A stretch of 42,460 bases of DNA from Alphaproteobacteria bacterium (GTDB lineage Bacteria > Pseudomonadota > Alphaproteobacteria > Rhodospirillales > WMHbin7): NCBI GenBank assembly GCA_015232335.1, contig JADFZV010000026.1:1-42460 (forward strand). Reading direction: 5' to 3'. The notes under the pieces were generated by a model. That model was not told the origin of the DNA, ran no database searches, and worked only from the letters and a program-made list of their open reading frames with translations. The translations under genes and the position numbers were made by a program. This document shows positions 26,163 to 35,136 of the stretch, in pieces. Numbering within the stretch: the stretch's first letter is position 1; each line of letters starts with the position of its first letter.

Positions 26163-27125
26163 TCAGCCAGCCCCCATTTCTGTGCGGGCTTTGGCGATGG
26201 CCTGCTTGAGCACCGGCTCTTTCAACATGATAGTAGGTTCGTTGAACAGGATGTTTTTCAGCCAGTCGAAGGCCAGATGCAATGCCGCCTCGTCGTCGTT
26301 CTTGACGTCGTCCACCGCCATGGCGTCGATTTCATAGGTCTCCAGAAACTTTGTGTTCAGAACGAAGCGACGGAAGCCCTCGACATCGGTGGTCGCCATG
26401 AAGAACATCTTCTGGGTCTGAGCACTCGGCGCCTTTCCCATCGGCCCGCCAAGCGAACTCCAAGACGCCATTTTCATCAGAATATCCACCCAGCCGCGAT
26501 CCACCGCCTCGGCTGACAGCACGCCCTGCTGTTCGCGGTATTGAGCCACATTCTGCTCTTGCTTCTCGGCATGGCCCTGGCAATGGGCCTCGCGGACCAG
26601 GAAATGGAAATCCTGCTTGTCGGGGCTGTCCTTCATCTTCATCGAGACCAGACCCAGGGGATAGTAGCGGCAGGTCTGCGGGCGCGCCTCATAGACCGAG
26701 CAGCCCTCGGCCCTCACGAAGGGGCATGGACCCTTGCCGTCTTCTCCGCCCATTTTCAACTTGGCCACAGGCAGATTGCTGCGCGGAAAGAAGGCGGGCA
26801 CGGTATGTGCTGCCAGAAAATCCGCAGCCGACTGCTTGAAATGCTTTGAGAAGCGCAGGATATCAGAGGGGGTCAGCGTTATGTCGGCGCCATGGCAGCA
26901 ACGGTTCCAGCAGGCGACATCCTTGTGACAGCGGAAATTGAAGCTGTCCTCAGGCTTCAAACGCACCGGAGTCACGGGATCGGTGTTGCCGGTGCTGTCC
27001 CTCAGTGCCTCGAACAGGTTGAATTCCTCCTGCCGGGGCTGCGGACCGCAGGACGAGTTTTCTTCGTCCAAATCGAAGCCGTCCTCTTCGGAACCGATTC
27101 GATCTTCTTCCTTGTCGCTGTTCAT
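26163..27125 (-). CDS. YkgJ-family cysteine-cluster protein
   Basis: The 320-residue protein opens with an acidic, disordered-looking stretch (about 1-50). It then has the YkgJ-type pattern FRCHKDVACWNRCCHGADITLTPSDI and CPFVRAEGCSVYEARPQTCRYYPLG, eight or more Cys that probably hold a metal or Fe-S centre. Members are poorly characterised. It lies 117 bp downstream of aprA on the same strand, beyond a strong terminator, so it may have its own promoter in that gap or be reached by read-through. Its stop is 1 bp from the end of the convergent receiver-PAS gene. A role linked to sulfur metabolism is only suggested by position. Confidence 0.8.
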   Translation of the reverse strand: MNSDKEEDRIGSEEDGFDLDEENSSCGPQPRQEEFNLFEALRDSTGNTDPVTPVRLKPEDSFNFRCHKDVACWNRCCHGADITLTPSDILRFSKHFKQSAADFLAAHTVPAFFPRSNLPVAKLKMGGEDGKGPCPFVRAEGCSVYEARPQTCRYYPLGLVSMKMKDSPDKQDFHFLVREAHCQGHAEKQEQNVAQYREQQGVLSAEAVDRGWVDILMKMASWSSLGGPMGKAPSAQTQKMFFMATTDVEGFRRFVLNTKFLETYEIDAMAVDDVKNDDEAALHLAFDWLKNILFNEPTIMLKEPVLKQAIAKARTEMGAG

Positions 27126-27185
27126 GGCGGCCTCGATTGGGCTGGGCGTTACGGGGCAATGGTGTTGTAGAACATCTTAGCATCA

Positions 27186-27217
27186 AGAGAAAGGGGCGCC
27201 GGTACAACCGACGCCCC
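27186..27217 (-). terminator. rho-independent terminator of aprBA
   Basis: On the minus strand GGGGCG (complement of 27212-27217), one mismatch, CGGT, a 3-nt loop, ACCG and CGCCCC form an 11-bp-long stem with one C-A mismatch. TTTCTCT follows. It lies 25 bp after the aprA stop. Confidence 0.75.
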
Positions 27218-27242
27218 CCACCCTTTTGACGCACTTCGTAGG

Positions 27243-29162
27243 TTAATGCTTGGCCTGGCCCGTATAGTGCTTCTCGACCAGATCCTTGTGAGGAACCTTG
27301 AAGCATTTCCACTCGCCGGTCGCCACGTCGATCTTCGAGTTGACGAAGCACTTCCAGTTGGCTTCGTCGAGATTGGGGAAGTCGGCGCGGTAGAAGAAGC
27401 CCGGATAGCGCGTCTCTTCACGGAACTGAATGTGACGCAGATGGGCTTCGGCGGTGATGATGCGGTGGTAGTTTTCCCAGGCCCGCATCAGTTCGTGCAG
27501 ATCCTTGGCGCGCATCAGCTTGCTGTCTTCCTTCAGCATGGTCAACAGATGCAGACCCTGCGCCAGAAGACGGGCATTGGTGTTGTAGTAGGTCGACACA
27601 CCCGCCACATACTCATCCATCAGCTTTTGCAGACGCATCTGCAGCATGCGGGGCAGGATGTAGTTGGGGTTGACGTCTTCGGCCGTCGTCTTGTCCTTGT
27701 GCTCCATGTAGTTACGCACGGGCACGTAGATTTCCTCGGCAATCGCCTTGATGTCGCCCTTGAGAGCGGGGGCGTACCCCTTGTTGTCGCGCACGAAGCG
27801 GACCATGTTCTTGCCGGCGATGCGGCCCTCGGCGTGCGAACCCGACGAGAACTTGTGGCCGGAAGCGCCCACACCGTCGCCCGCCGTGAAGAGGCCCTTC
27901 ACGGTGGTCATGCGGTTGTAGCCCCACTTCCAATTGGCCGGGCTGTTGAGGTCTTCCGGACCCGACACCCAGATGCCGCAGCAGCCGGAGTGTGAACCCA
28001 ACAGATAGGGCTCGGTCGGCATCAGTTCGGAAGCGGTCACTTCCGGGCGGATGTTCATGCCAGCCCAAACGCCGGCCTGACCGATGCACATGTCGAGGAA
28101 GTCTTCCCAGGCCTCGGCCTCGAGATGCTTGATCTCCTTAGGCGTCATCGTCTCGGCCAGCTTCTTCATGGCGGTCGGCGTGTCCATCATGATGGGGCCA
28201 CGGCCTTCCTTCATTTCATGCAGCATGGCGTGGTTGCGCAGGCAGGTGGGAACCACCGCCGCCTTGTCGTACGGCGCGAAGTCGGCCAGCATATGGGCGT
28301 TCTTCGTGACATAATTCTCGCCGAAGCCATTCAGTGCCTGCGACTTGAAGAGCAGGAACCAGGCGCCGACCGGGCCGTAACCGTCCTTGAAACGGGCGGG
28401 CACAAAACGGTTTTCCATCATGGTCAGCTCGGCGCCGACTTCCGCCGCCATGGCGTAGGTCGAACCGGCATTCCACACCGGATACCAGGTGCGGCCGTTG
28501 CCCTCGCCAACCGAACGCGGGCGGAAGCAGTTCACGGCGCCACCGGCCACCAGCAGAATGGCATTGGCCTTGAAGACGAAAAGCTTGTGTTCGCGAACCG
28601 AGAAGCCAACGGCGCCAGCAATGCGGTTCGGGTCCTTTTCATCCAGCAGCAGCTTCACAATAAAGCAACGCTCGATGATATTGTCGATGCCCAGAGCCTT
28701 CTTGGCGGCTTCGGCGACGATGGTCTTGTAGCCTTCACCGTTGATCATGATCTGCCAACGGCCAGAGCGGACAGGCTTGCCGCCGTCCTTGAGCGCCACG
28801 TCCTCGCTGCCCTTGTCTTTCCAAATGGGCAGGCCCCACTCTTCGAACAGGTGGACCGAATCGTCAACGTGACGGCCGACGTCGTACACCAGATCGTCGC
28901 GGGTGATGCCCATCAGATCGGCGGAAACCATGCGGACATAGTCCTCAGGCTTCTGCTCGCCCAGATAGGTGTTGATGGCCGAAAGGCCCATGGCGACGGC
29001 GCCGGAACGGTCCAAAGCCGCCTTGTCAACCAGGGTGATCTTGGCGTCGGGGGCCCAACGGCGCGCTTCGTACGCAGCGCCGCAAGCAGCCATACCGCCG
29101 CCGATGATGAGAATGTCGGCTGTGACGTCGACGATCTCGGGATTGCCGAAAGTACCACTCAT
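27243..29162 (-). CDS. aprA: adenylylsulfate (APS) reductase alpha subunit
   Basis: This 639-residue flavoprotein is a full-length AprA. The FAD-binding IIGGGMAACGAAYEA (about 19-33) is followed by LDRSGAVAMGLSAINTYLG, FVPARFKDGYGPVGAWFL and GSHSGCCGIWVSGPEDL, then SSGSHAEGRIAGKNMVRFV. These blocks line the FAD/APS pocket in the family. AprAB interconverts APS with sulfite and AMP, running oxidatively in sulfur oxidisers and reductively in sulfate reducers. With nif and aerobic genes nearby, the oxidative direction is more likely, but direction cannot be read from this window. It follows aprB by 29 nt. Confidence 0.97.
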   Translation of the reverse strand: MSGTFGNPEIVDVTADILIIGGGMAACGAAYEARRWAPDAKITLVDKAALDRSGAVAMGLSAINTYLGEQKPEDYVRMVSADLMGITRDDLVYDVGRHVDDSVHLFEEWGLPIWKDKGSEDVALKDGGKPVRSGRWQIMINGEGYKTIVAEAAKKALGIDNIIERCFIVKLLLDEKDPNRIAGAVGFSVREHKLFVFKANAILLVAGGAVNCFRPRSVGEGNGRTWYPVWNAGSTYAMAAEVGAELTMMENRFVPARFKDGYGPVGAWFLLFKSQALNGFGENYVTKNAHMLADFAPYDKAAVVPTCLRNHAMLHEMKEGRGPIMMDTPTAMKKLAETMTPKEIKHLEAEAWEDFLDMCIGQAGVWAGMNIRPEVTASELMPTEPYLLGSHSGCCGIWVSGPEDLNSPANWKWGYNRMTTVKGLFTAGDGVGASGHKFSSGSHAEGRIAGKNMVRFVRDNKGYAPALKGDIKAIAEEIYVPVRNYMEHKDKTTAEDVNPNYILPRMLQMRLQKLMDEYVAGVSTYYNTNARLLAQGLHLLTMLKEDSKLMRAKDLHELMRAWENYHRIITAEAHLRHIQFREETRYPGFFYRADFPNLDEANWKCFVNSKIDVATGEWKCFKVPHKDLVEKHYTGQAKH

Positions 29163-29191
29163 GTGTCGGTTCCTTTATCTCGTACAGCGAA

Positions 29192-29614
29192 TCAGATGGT
29201 GGGCAGGGTCTTACCCGCCTCGGTGAAGAGCAGGTTGCTGTCAAGATCGCCAACGCCCGGCTTGCCTGCGTACGGATCGATCGAACCGACGGGGGTGGTG
29301 CGGACGGGGAACTTGAAGCGCTTCACTTCGCCATCGCGGAACTTAATGGTCCACATGATGGTCGTGTCGGTGCGCATGGGGATGACTTGGCCGCCCATCG
29401 GCACCACATCCTGATAAGCGCGGACTTCAATGGCCTGCTGCGGGCACGCCTTGACGCAGCACTGGCATTCCCAGCACTGATCGGGCTCCTGGTTGAAGGC
29501 CTTCATCCGCTCGGTGTCGAGCTTCATCAGGTTGTTGGGGCAGATATACATGCAAGCGGTGACCTGGCCGCCCTTGCAGCCGTCACATTTGTCGGTGTGT
29601 ACGAAGGTGGGCAT
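29192..29614 (-). CDS. aprB: adenylylsulfate (APS) reductase beta subunit
   Basis: This 140-residue iron-sulfur subunit has the two [4Fe-4S] motifs CDGCKGGQVTACMYICP and CWECQCCVKACP, as in all AprB proteins. The C-terminal tail (SIDPYAGKPGVGDLDSNLLF) wraps the alpha subunit in known structures. It passes electrons between AprA and a membrane partner; neither qmoABC nor aprM is in the window. GGAGG lies 7 nt before the ATG. It is the first gene of the apr operon, with a possible promoter at 29741-29770. Confidence 0.96.
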   Translation of the reverse strand: MPTFVHTDKCDGCKGGQVTACMYICPNNLMKLDTERMKAFNQEPDQCWECQCCVKACPQQAIEVRAYQDVVPMGGQVIPMRTDTTIMWTIKFRDGEVKRFKFPVRTTPVGSIDPYAGKPGVGDLDSNLLFTEAGKTLPTI

Positions 29615-29740
29615 ACCCGATCCTCCCCTTCCTCTTTCTAAAGTGTTGCGCCTAAGGCGAATTTCGGCTTCCCACCCTATCTCCCCGCCCGTTTTGGCGG
29701 CTCCTTAGGGTTGCCGATTTCCCCTAAATATTATGGGATA

Positions 29741-29770
29741 GTCATATGCTGAGTTGCGCAAGTTTGTCAA
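29741..29770 (-). promoter_or_regulatory. possible sigma70 promoter of aprBA
   Basis: On the minus strand TTGACA (complement of 29765-29770), an 18-bp spacer and TATGAC (29741-29746) resemble a -35/-10 pair. The leader would be about 120 nt and includes a small CCGCC/GGCGG stem at 29685-29700. The -10 match is only moderate. Confidence 0.35.
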
Positions 29771-29858
29771 AGGGAGAAATCATCTTTCTTAAACAGCCCC
29801 ATTTTAGTAACGAGCATAAAGGGTTGCCGAAGTTTTCAGAGCCGGGCAAAGTGCGCCC

Positions 29859-30221
29859 ATGACCCAACCCCCTACCCATGACGAGCTGACCGCCCGCCTT
29901 CTGGCCTTTCGCGACGAACGCGATTGGAAGAAGTTTCACTCGCTTAAAAACCTGCTCCTGTCCCTGTCTCTGGAGGCGGCCGAGCTTCTGGAGCTGGCCC
30001 AGTGGCAGAGCGACGAGGAATTGGAGGCCCGCCTTCACGACCCCAAGGTCACGGAAAGGCTTCGCGAAGAGTGTGCCGACATCTTCCTCTACCTCCTCCT
30101 GATCGCCGAACGGGCAGGGTTCGACCTCTCCCTGGCCGGAGCCGACAAGATCGACGCCAACGCCGCCAAATACCCGGTCGAAAAGGCCAAGGGGAATGCC
30201 CGGAAATATACCGAGCTATAG
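29859..30221 (+). CDS. MazG-like nucleotide pyrophosphohydrolase
   Basis: This 120-residue all-alpha protein resembles the RS21-C6/DCTPP1 branch of MazG-type enzymes. The metal-binding acidic pattern is seen as EAAELLELAQW and, about 40 residues on, EECADIFLYLLLIAER (ExxE...ExxD). Such enzymes hydrolyse non-canonical or surplus (d)NTPs to the monophosphate, cleaning the nucleotide pool. It starts at the ATG at 29859, divergent from aprB, and converges on the hemerythrin gene 11 bp away. The substrate cannot be told from sequence. Confidence 0.85.
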   Translation: MTQPPTHDELTARLLAFRDERDWKKFHSLKNLLLSLSLEAAELLELAQWQSDEELEARLHDPKVTERLREECADIFLYLLLIAERAGFDLSLAGADKIDANAAKYPVEKAKGNARKYTEL

Positions 30222-30232
30222 CAGGCACCACT

Positions 30233-30667
30233 CTATGCAGCACCCCTTTTGGCAGAAATGAAAGCGCCCAGCTTCTTGTCGGTATTCAAGATATGGTTGA
30301 CCAGCCAGCCATTGAGGAAGCTCAACAGATCATCGCGCGAAATCCGGCTACCTGATTTCAATCCGTCGCGGACGGCAACCACTTTCGCCGAAAAGGCGCG
30401 GTGCTGTTCAAGATGCGTCCCGCTCTCGTCGCTCTTTTCCCCGACATAATCATAATTCTGCATCAGGTCTTCTTCCGTCTCGAAATGGTAAAGCGCATAG
30501 CTCAAGAGATCGCGGGTGATTTGCTCAAGCAACTCGATGCTGCTGGTGTCGGTCAATTTTGAATTGGCTTCATTGAGCGTATTCACCAGAATCCGGTGTT
30601 GCTCATCGATTTCCGCAACCCCGGTCACGAAACTGTCGCTCCAAACAAGCAGTTCAGCATTGGTCAT
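30233..30667 (-). CDS. bacteriohemerythrin
   Basis: This 144-residue single-domain hemerythrin keeps all seven di-iron ligands: H24 (DEQHR), H61 and E65 (HFETEE), H85 and H89 (HLEQHRAF), H125 and D130 (HILNTD). It should bind oxygen reversibly, as a sensor, store or delivery protein. AGGAG lies 8 nt before the ATG. It begins 57 nt after the stop of the GGDEF-EAL-CZB gene on the same strand, so the two are likely co-transcribed and may link oxygen to c-di-GMP; that link is inference. Confidence 0.93.
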   Translation of the reverse strand: MTNAELLVWSDSFVTGVAEIDEQHRILVNTLNEANSKLTDTSSIELLEQITRDLLSYALYHFETEEDLMQNYDYVGEKSDESGTHLEQHRAFSAKVVAVRDGLKSGSRISRDDLLSFLNGWLVNHILNTDKKLGAFISAKRGAA

Positions 30668-30724
30668 CGGAAAGCTCCTGGGATAAGACGAAGTGGATAA
30701 GACTAACCCAATGAAAGGACGACG

Positions 30725-32857
30725 TCATTCTTTTGCAAGCGTGTGACGGAACTGGCGCAAAAGATGGACGAATTCCAAGTTTTCCAGGACCAGCCTGGCT
30801 TCCTGCTCCTGGCGCTCGCCCTCAGAAAGGCAGGCATGATTCTCGCAGATTTCCTTGGCATGTTGATGCAGTTGTTGATGCACAAGCTCGAGGGCTCGGA
30901 ATTCCGCAAGACTGAAAAAGCGCCGCGTCCCTTCGTTGTAATACCATTGGCCGAAGCGGCAAGACCGGTCATCGAGCTTGGGGTTACTTGCCGCCAAGCC
31001 TTTCATATGGTGCAGGCCGGACATGATCTCCTCATGCCACTGGCGATGATTGGCTTCGGCCAGCAGAAGATGGAAATAATCCCTGGTCGGGCGCGGCGAT
31101 GACGACATCTGCCACAAAGGGTCAGGCTTGAAGCTGCGAACCCACCCAGCGACCTGGCTGGCAGGCATCGGGCGGGAGAGCACATGGCCCTGCATCACGT
31201 CGCACCCCAGTTCCAGCAGCATCAGGATATGATCGATGGTTTCCACGCCCTCGGCCACCACCGTTCGCTTGAAGGCAGCCGCCATGCCGATGACGCCCTC
31301 GACGATCGCCAAATCCTCGGGATCGTTCAGCATATCGCGTACGAAGGACTGATCGATCTTCAACACATCCACCGCCAGCCGCTTCAAGTGAACAAGCGAC
31401 GAGAAACCGGTTCCGAAATCATCCAGCGCAAAGCGCACACCCAGCTTGCGGCAATCATCGATAACGTCCTTGACCGCCGAGACATCCTCAAGCGCCGTGG
31501 TCTCGACAATTTCGATTTCCAACCTGCGGGTGACGGACTCGGGCTGTCCCGCCATCATTTCGCGCAGCCTGCGCGAGAAATCCCTGTGGTAGAGCTGACG
31601 GGCCGAAATATTGATGCCGACGGTTATGTCCAGCCCTTCCTTCTGCCAGGCAACAATCTGACGCATCGCCTCAGCCGCCACCCATTCTCCCAATGTGACG
31701 ATCAGGTCGTCATTCTCGATCAGAGGCAGGAACTCGGCAGGCGACAAAAGCCCCATGACGGGATGACGCCAGCGAACCAGGGCTTCCACCCCCAGCACAC
31801 TTCCTTGGCGACAGTCGACTTTTGGCTGGTAGTAGAGAACGAGCTGATCTTGCTCCAGTGCCTGTTCGATCTTGCGAACGGCCCCGCGGTTAGCCTTTAA
31901 ACGCTGGTCTTGATTGGAATCGAACAGTTGGAACTGATTTTTTCCCGCCTGCTTGGCCAGATACATGGCCTGATCGGCATGACGCAGCAACAGATCGGGA
32001 TCACTTCCGTCATTGGGATAGAGCGTAACCCCGATGCTGGCGGAAATGCGCACCTGCTGCTCGCCGATGGTATAGGGGCTGGAAATCACCTGGAGTAGAC
32101 GTCCAACGATCATTTCGAATTCACGCAAGGACTGCAGCCCCCCCAACAGAAGGGCAAATTCATCGCCGCCGATGCGGGCCGCCGTGTCGCCGCCACGAAT
32201 CGAATCCGAAAGGCGGTGCGAGACTTCCTGAAGCAACTGATCGCCCGCCTTGTGGCCTAGCGTGTCGTTGACGGGCTTGAATCCGTCAAGATCCATCATG
32301 CAGATCGCCAGGGTTTCCCCGCTGCGTTGGCTGCGCGCCATGGCCTGATACATGCGATCCGCCAGCAACACGCGGTTGGGCAGACGGGTCAGCGCGTCGT
32401 AATGCGCCATCTGCTCCATCCGTCGGCCCTGCTCCATCATCTGCGTGATGTCGGCGGCAGAACTGACGACGCTGGTAATCCGCTTCGTCTTGGCGTCAAA
32501 GATGGGATAGGCGCTCATGCGCAGCCAAAGGTCGCTGTCATCCGGTTTAACGATATGCAGCAGAACGCGGGTCTGCGCCAGGCCCGTGGCGAGAACGCGC
32601 GCCACCGGATAGTCTTCAAGATGAAAGGGCGTACCGTCATCGCGGTAGCATGGCCATTTCGAAAAGCTGAACTCGTCGGGTGGGTGGTCGGGGGAAAAAT
32701 CGAACAGGGCGGCGATTGCCGGGTTGGAATAAAGATGCTTTCCCTCAGAATCCCAAAGCTGAATCCCCTCTTCCAACGTAGCAATGATGGCTTGCAGCTG
32801 ACGTTCGTCCGGCCTGTGCTTCCAAATCGAGGGAAAGTGGACGCCAATGTCTTCCAA
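30725..32857 (-). CDS. PAS-GGDEF-EAL-CZB c-di-GMP turnover protein
   Basis: The 710-residue product starts at a TTG (32857); no ATG, GTG or other TTG lies in frame before it. The order is a PAS domain (about 20-140), a GGDEF domain with intact GGDEF at 230-234 and an RxxD inhibitory site at 221-224, then an EAL domain with EAL at 358-360. The EAL domain also keeps NISARQL, EIVETT, DDFGTGFSSL, KIDQSF and EGVET. Both synthesis and breakdown of c-di-GMP look possible. The last ~110 residues resemble a CZB zinc-binding sensor (HRQWHEE, CRFGQWYYNEG), as found in chemoreceptors and zinc-regulated cyclases. No membrane segment is seen, so it is cytoplasmic. The hemerythrin gene follows. Confidence 0.92.
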   Translation of the reverse strand: MEDIGVHFPSIWKHRPDERQLQAIIATLEEGIQLWDSEGKHLYSNPAIAALFDFSPDHPPDEFSFSKWPCYRDDGTPFHLEDYPVARVLATGLAQTRVLLHIVKPDDSDLWLRMSAYPIFDAKTKRITSVVSSAADITQMMEQGRRMEQMAHYDALTRLPNRVLLADRMYQAMARSQRSGETLAICMMDLDGFKPVNDTLGHKAGDQLLQEVSHRLSDSIRGGDTAARIGGDEFALLLGGLQSLREFEMIVGRLLQVISSPYTIGEQQVRISASIGVTLYPNDGSDPDLLLRHADQAMYLAKQAGKNQFQLFDSNQDQRLKANRGAVRKIEQALEQDQLVLYYQPKVDCRQGSVLGVEALVRWRHPVMGLLSPAEFLPLIENDDLIVTLGEWVAAEAMRQIVAWQKEGLDITVGINISARQLYHRDFSRRLREMMAGQPESVTRRLEIEIVETTALEDVSAVKDVIDDCRKLGVRFALDDFGTGFSSLVHLKRLAVDVLKIDQSFVRDMLNDPEDLAIVEGVIGMAAAFKRTVVAEGVETIDHILMLLELGCDVMQGHVLSRPMPASQVAGWVRSFKPDPLWQMSSSPRPTRDYFHLLLAEANHRQWHEEIMSGLHHMKGLAASNPKLDDRSCRFGQWYYNEGTRRFFSLAEFRALELVHQQLHQHAKEICENHACLSEGERQEQEARLVLENLEFVHLLRQFRHTLAKE

Positions 32858-33023
32858 GGCCGATAATATCCCTAAATTTTTGTCGCTGTTCGCCCATCTT
32901 AATCAATTCTCAAGGGTCTAAAACCGCTAATTTCGCTGGCCTGGATAAATTTGACGCACGGCGCCTATCAGGTGGTCCTGGGCGCTTGTTTATCTCCTCT
33001 TGCGAATTTGGCTGAAACCGGCC

Positions 33024-33638
33024 CTAACAACCGCACAGCCAGCGGCGGCGCACTTCGCCCCGTTTCAGGGCAAGCCATTGCAAGGCGACGATGGCTGCCG
33101 CATTGACCACGGACCCGCTATCCAGTTTCGCCAGTGCTTCATCCGCAGGCATGACAACCACGCGGATATCCTCGTGCTCGGCCCCCAACCCATGAATGCC
33201 GTCAGCATGCGTCGAATCGACACGTCCGCAATACAAAGCGCAGGTCTCTGTGGTGCCGCCCGGGCTGACCAGATAATGATGGATGGGCACCAGATCGCGC
33301 ACCTCGATTCCAGCCTCTTCCTTGGTTTCGCGTCTTGCCACCTCGGCATGGCTTTCGCCTTCCTCGATGATCCCGGCCACCACCTCCAAAAGCCAGGGCT
33401 GCCAGCCTGCGGCAAAGGCGCCTATACGAAACTGCTCGATCAGCACCACGGCATCCTTGACCGGATCATAGGGCAGCAAACCCACCGCATGGCCGCGCTC
33501 GAAAAGCTCCCTGGTCATCACGCCGCTCATGCCACCGGCAAACAGCGTATGGCGAAGCTGATAGCGATCAATGCGGAAATAGCCCTGAAAAGCCGTTAGC
33601 TTTTCGACAATCTCGACCTTGCGTTCCTGTCCGCCCAT
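33024..33638 (-). CDS. NUDIX hydrolase, ADP-sugar pyrophosphatase type
   Basis: The 204-residue protein contains a complete Nudix box (G-IIEEG-E...RETKEEAGI). N-terminal VEIVEKLTAFQGYFRIDRYQL and VVLIEQFRIGAF match the NudF/ADP-ribose pyrophosphatase group. LVSPGGTTE downstream is also typical of that group. It probably hydrolyses ADP-ribose or ADP-sugars to AMP and a sugar phosphate. It starts 2 nt after the CopD-family gene and is the last gene of the ParA-led run. The final residues (RRRWLCGC) are unusual but continuous with the frame. Confidence 0.9.
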   Translation of the reverse strand: MGGQERKVEIVEKLTAFQGYFRIDRYQLRHTLFAGGMSGVMTRELFERGHAVGLLPYDPVKDAVVLIEQFRIGAFAAGWQPWLLEVVAGIIEEGESHAEVARRETKEEAGIEVRDLVPIHHYLVSPGGTTETCALYCGRVDSTHADGIHGLGAEHEDIRVVVMPADEALAKLDSGSVVNAAAIVALQWLALKRGEVRRRWLCGC

Positions 33639-33640
33639 GC

Positions 33641-34099
33641 CTATCCCCAGAAATTGCCGGTAGCGCCCAGGACGGAAACGATCACGCCCAGCACCAGATT
33701 GACCAGCACGACGCCGCGGATGCGGTCGAATTCAGCCGCCGCCTGGGAAGAATCCCCTTCCTTGAAAGCCCGCATGAAGGATTTGAAGGGCCTGAAATAC
33801 ATCCAACCGAACAGAAGCATCATGATCAATCCGATCCCTTCCATCAGGCGGATATGCAAACCGGCTCCGGCCAGCCCTTCGTATCCGAAGTACAGAACGC
33901 CATAGCCGGTTATGAAAAGCACGATGATCGCCGCCCAGACCCAGGCGAAGAAGCGCGGCAGCAGGCGTCCCCTCAAGGCCAGACGTTCAGCATCGGGCAT
34001 GGACGTCATGGCCGGGCGCAAAATGAGATGCGCAAAGAACATGCCGCCCACCCAGACGATGGCGGCCAGCATATGTGCGCCCAGGGCAATGATCAGCAT
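33641..34099 (-). CDS. CopD-family integral membrane protein
   Basis: This 152-residue protein has four hydrophobic segments (about 3-25, 50-70, 82-102, 128-150). The opening HMLAAIVWVGGMFFAHLILRP, with its His and Trp, is characteristic of small CopD-domain / DUF2269-like membrane proteins. Some members are linked to copper or heme; no metal role can be proven here. It lies 17 nt after the glycosyltransferase gene and 2 nt before the NUDIX gene, in the same transcript. Confidence 0.75.
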   Translation of the reverse strand: MLIIALGAHMLAAIVWVGGMFFAHLILRPAMTSMPDAERLALRGRLLPRFFAWVWAAIIVLFITGYGVLYFGYEGLAGAGLHIRLMEGIGLIMMLLFGWMYFRPFKSFMRAFKEGDSSQAAAEFDRIRGVVLVNLVLGVIVSVLGATGNFWG

Positions 34100-34116
34100 C
34101 GGTTTCCCATATATGG

Positions 34117-35136
34117 TTAAGGTGCGCTCAGTCTAAGCCCTGAGGTTCCTGGCGCAACCAGGAATCTGGGTTGCAAGCACCCTGCCTTCAAATCCTCTAC
34201 GCAGGCCAGTGCCGTGGCGATACGCTGCTTGAACATATGGTTTTCAGTGGCAAAGCGATGGCGCCTTGCGACCCCCGCCACACCGCCTTCATTAAAGCGT
34301 GTCAGCGCCCTGGCATATCCGTCTTGCACACTCTTTAGCGTCATTTCTGGAACATGGACGATTCCAAGATCTTCGCGCAGGGCTGGTGAAACGACGGAGT
34401 CAAGATCGGCGATGTCGCCTGCCAGCAAGGGAATTTGCCCGGCATAGAGGGCATCGAAGAAGCGGGTGGAAAGATCACGGTCCACCGGCAGCACCAGAGA
34501 GACCTTGTGTTCCAGCCATTCTTGCAGCCGCTCGCTAGATGATTTTCCGAAATAAGGCCGTTTGTCTTCTGGCGACATCAGCCGGGCATCGACCCATGCG
34601 CCTTCACGCGCCAACTCCGAGAGCAGCCGGGTGCGCCCGGCCCAGGGATAATCAACATAATGTGCCATCAGCCTGTCCGAACGCTTGTCCGTCTCCTGCC
34701 AACCACCATGCCATTGCGCCGAGCAGGCGGGCAAGTGCGGCCCCAGAAGAGCCATCGGAGTCGAGAGATAGTCAGAGACATAGGCATGGCTGGGAAACAC
34801 GATGTCAGCGGCCAGCGCGCTGTGCAGATTGTGCAGTTGCCCCAGATGATTGTCCCAGGCCCACAGCAGAACCAGCCCATCGGAATGTTTTTGTCGCCAA
34901 GCCCAGATGGCGGGCGAAACATCCAGCCCATGCTGCGTAAACAGCGCCACATCGGCTGGCTCGTCGACGCTTTGGACCAAAACGACATCCAGGGGCAGAT
35001 CAACCGGCGTGGCGACATAGCCGAGTTTCAGCACCTCGGGCTCGATCCGAAGGTACAGACGCTTGGCCTGGCCTGCTCCGGGCACGCGCCCGGCGGCATC
35101 CAAAATTTCCTGAAGGCGGCGTTCGACCGAGCGCAT
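34117..35136 (-). CDS. glycosyltransferase-like protein (exostosin-type C-terminus)
   Basis: The 339-residue product has no obvious signal peptide or membrane segment. Its C-terminal part, VSLVLPVDRDLSTRFFDALY with AGQIPLLAGDIADLD and LGIVHVPEM, follows the pattern of GT47/exostosin-like and GT1-like transferases. There, a sugar-nucleotide site is followed by a note of surplus or gain (F-ALYAG-IPLL). The N-terminal half (ADVALFTQHG, VLLWAWDNH) is less conserved. The donor and acceptor are unknown. Its start overlaps the ParA stop by one base (TGATG), so the two are translationally coupled, which is an unusual pairing. Confidence 0.6.
   Translation of the reverse strand: MRSVERRLQEILDAAGRVPGAGQAKRLYLRIEPEVLKLGYVATPVDLPLDVVLVQSVDEPADVALFTQHGLDVSPAIWAWRQKHSDGLVLLWAWDNHLGQLHNLHSALAADIVFPSHAYVSDYLSTPMALLGPHLPACSAQWHGGWQETDKRSDRLMAHYVDYPWAGRTRLLSELAREGAWVDARLMSPEDKRPYFGKSSSERLQEWLEHKVSLVLPVDRDLSTRFFDALYAGQIPLLAGDIADLDSVVSPALREDLGIVHVPEMTLKSVQDGYARALTRFNEGGVAGVARRHRFATENHMFKQRIATALACVEDLKAGCLQPRFLVAPGTSGLRLSAP

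Noticed and set aside
28125..29414. A 429-codon open frame on the plus strand opposite aprA and aprB
   Set aside because: It is a complementary-strand shadow of aprBA, whose identity is certain.
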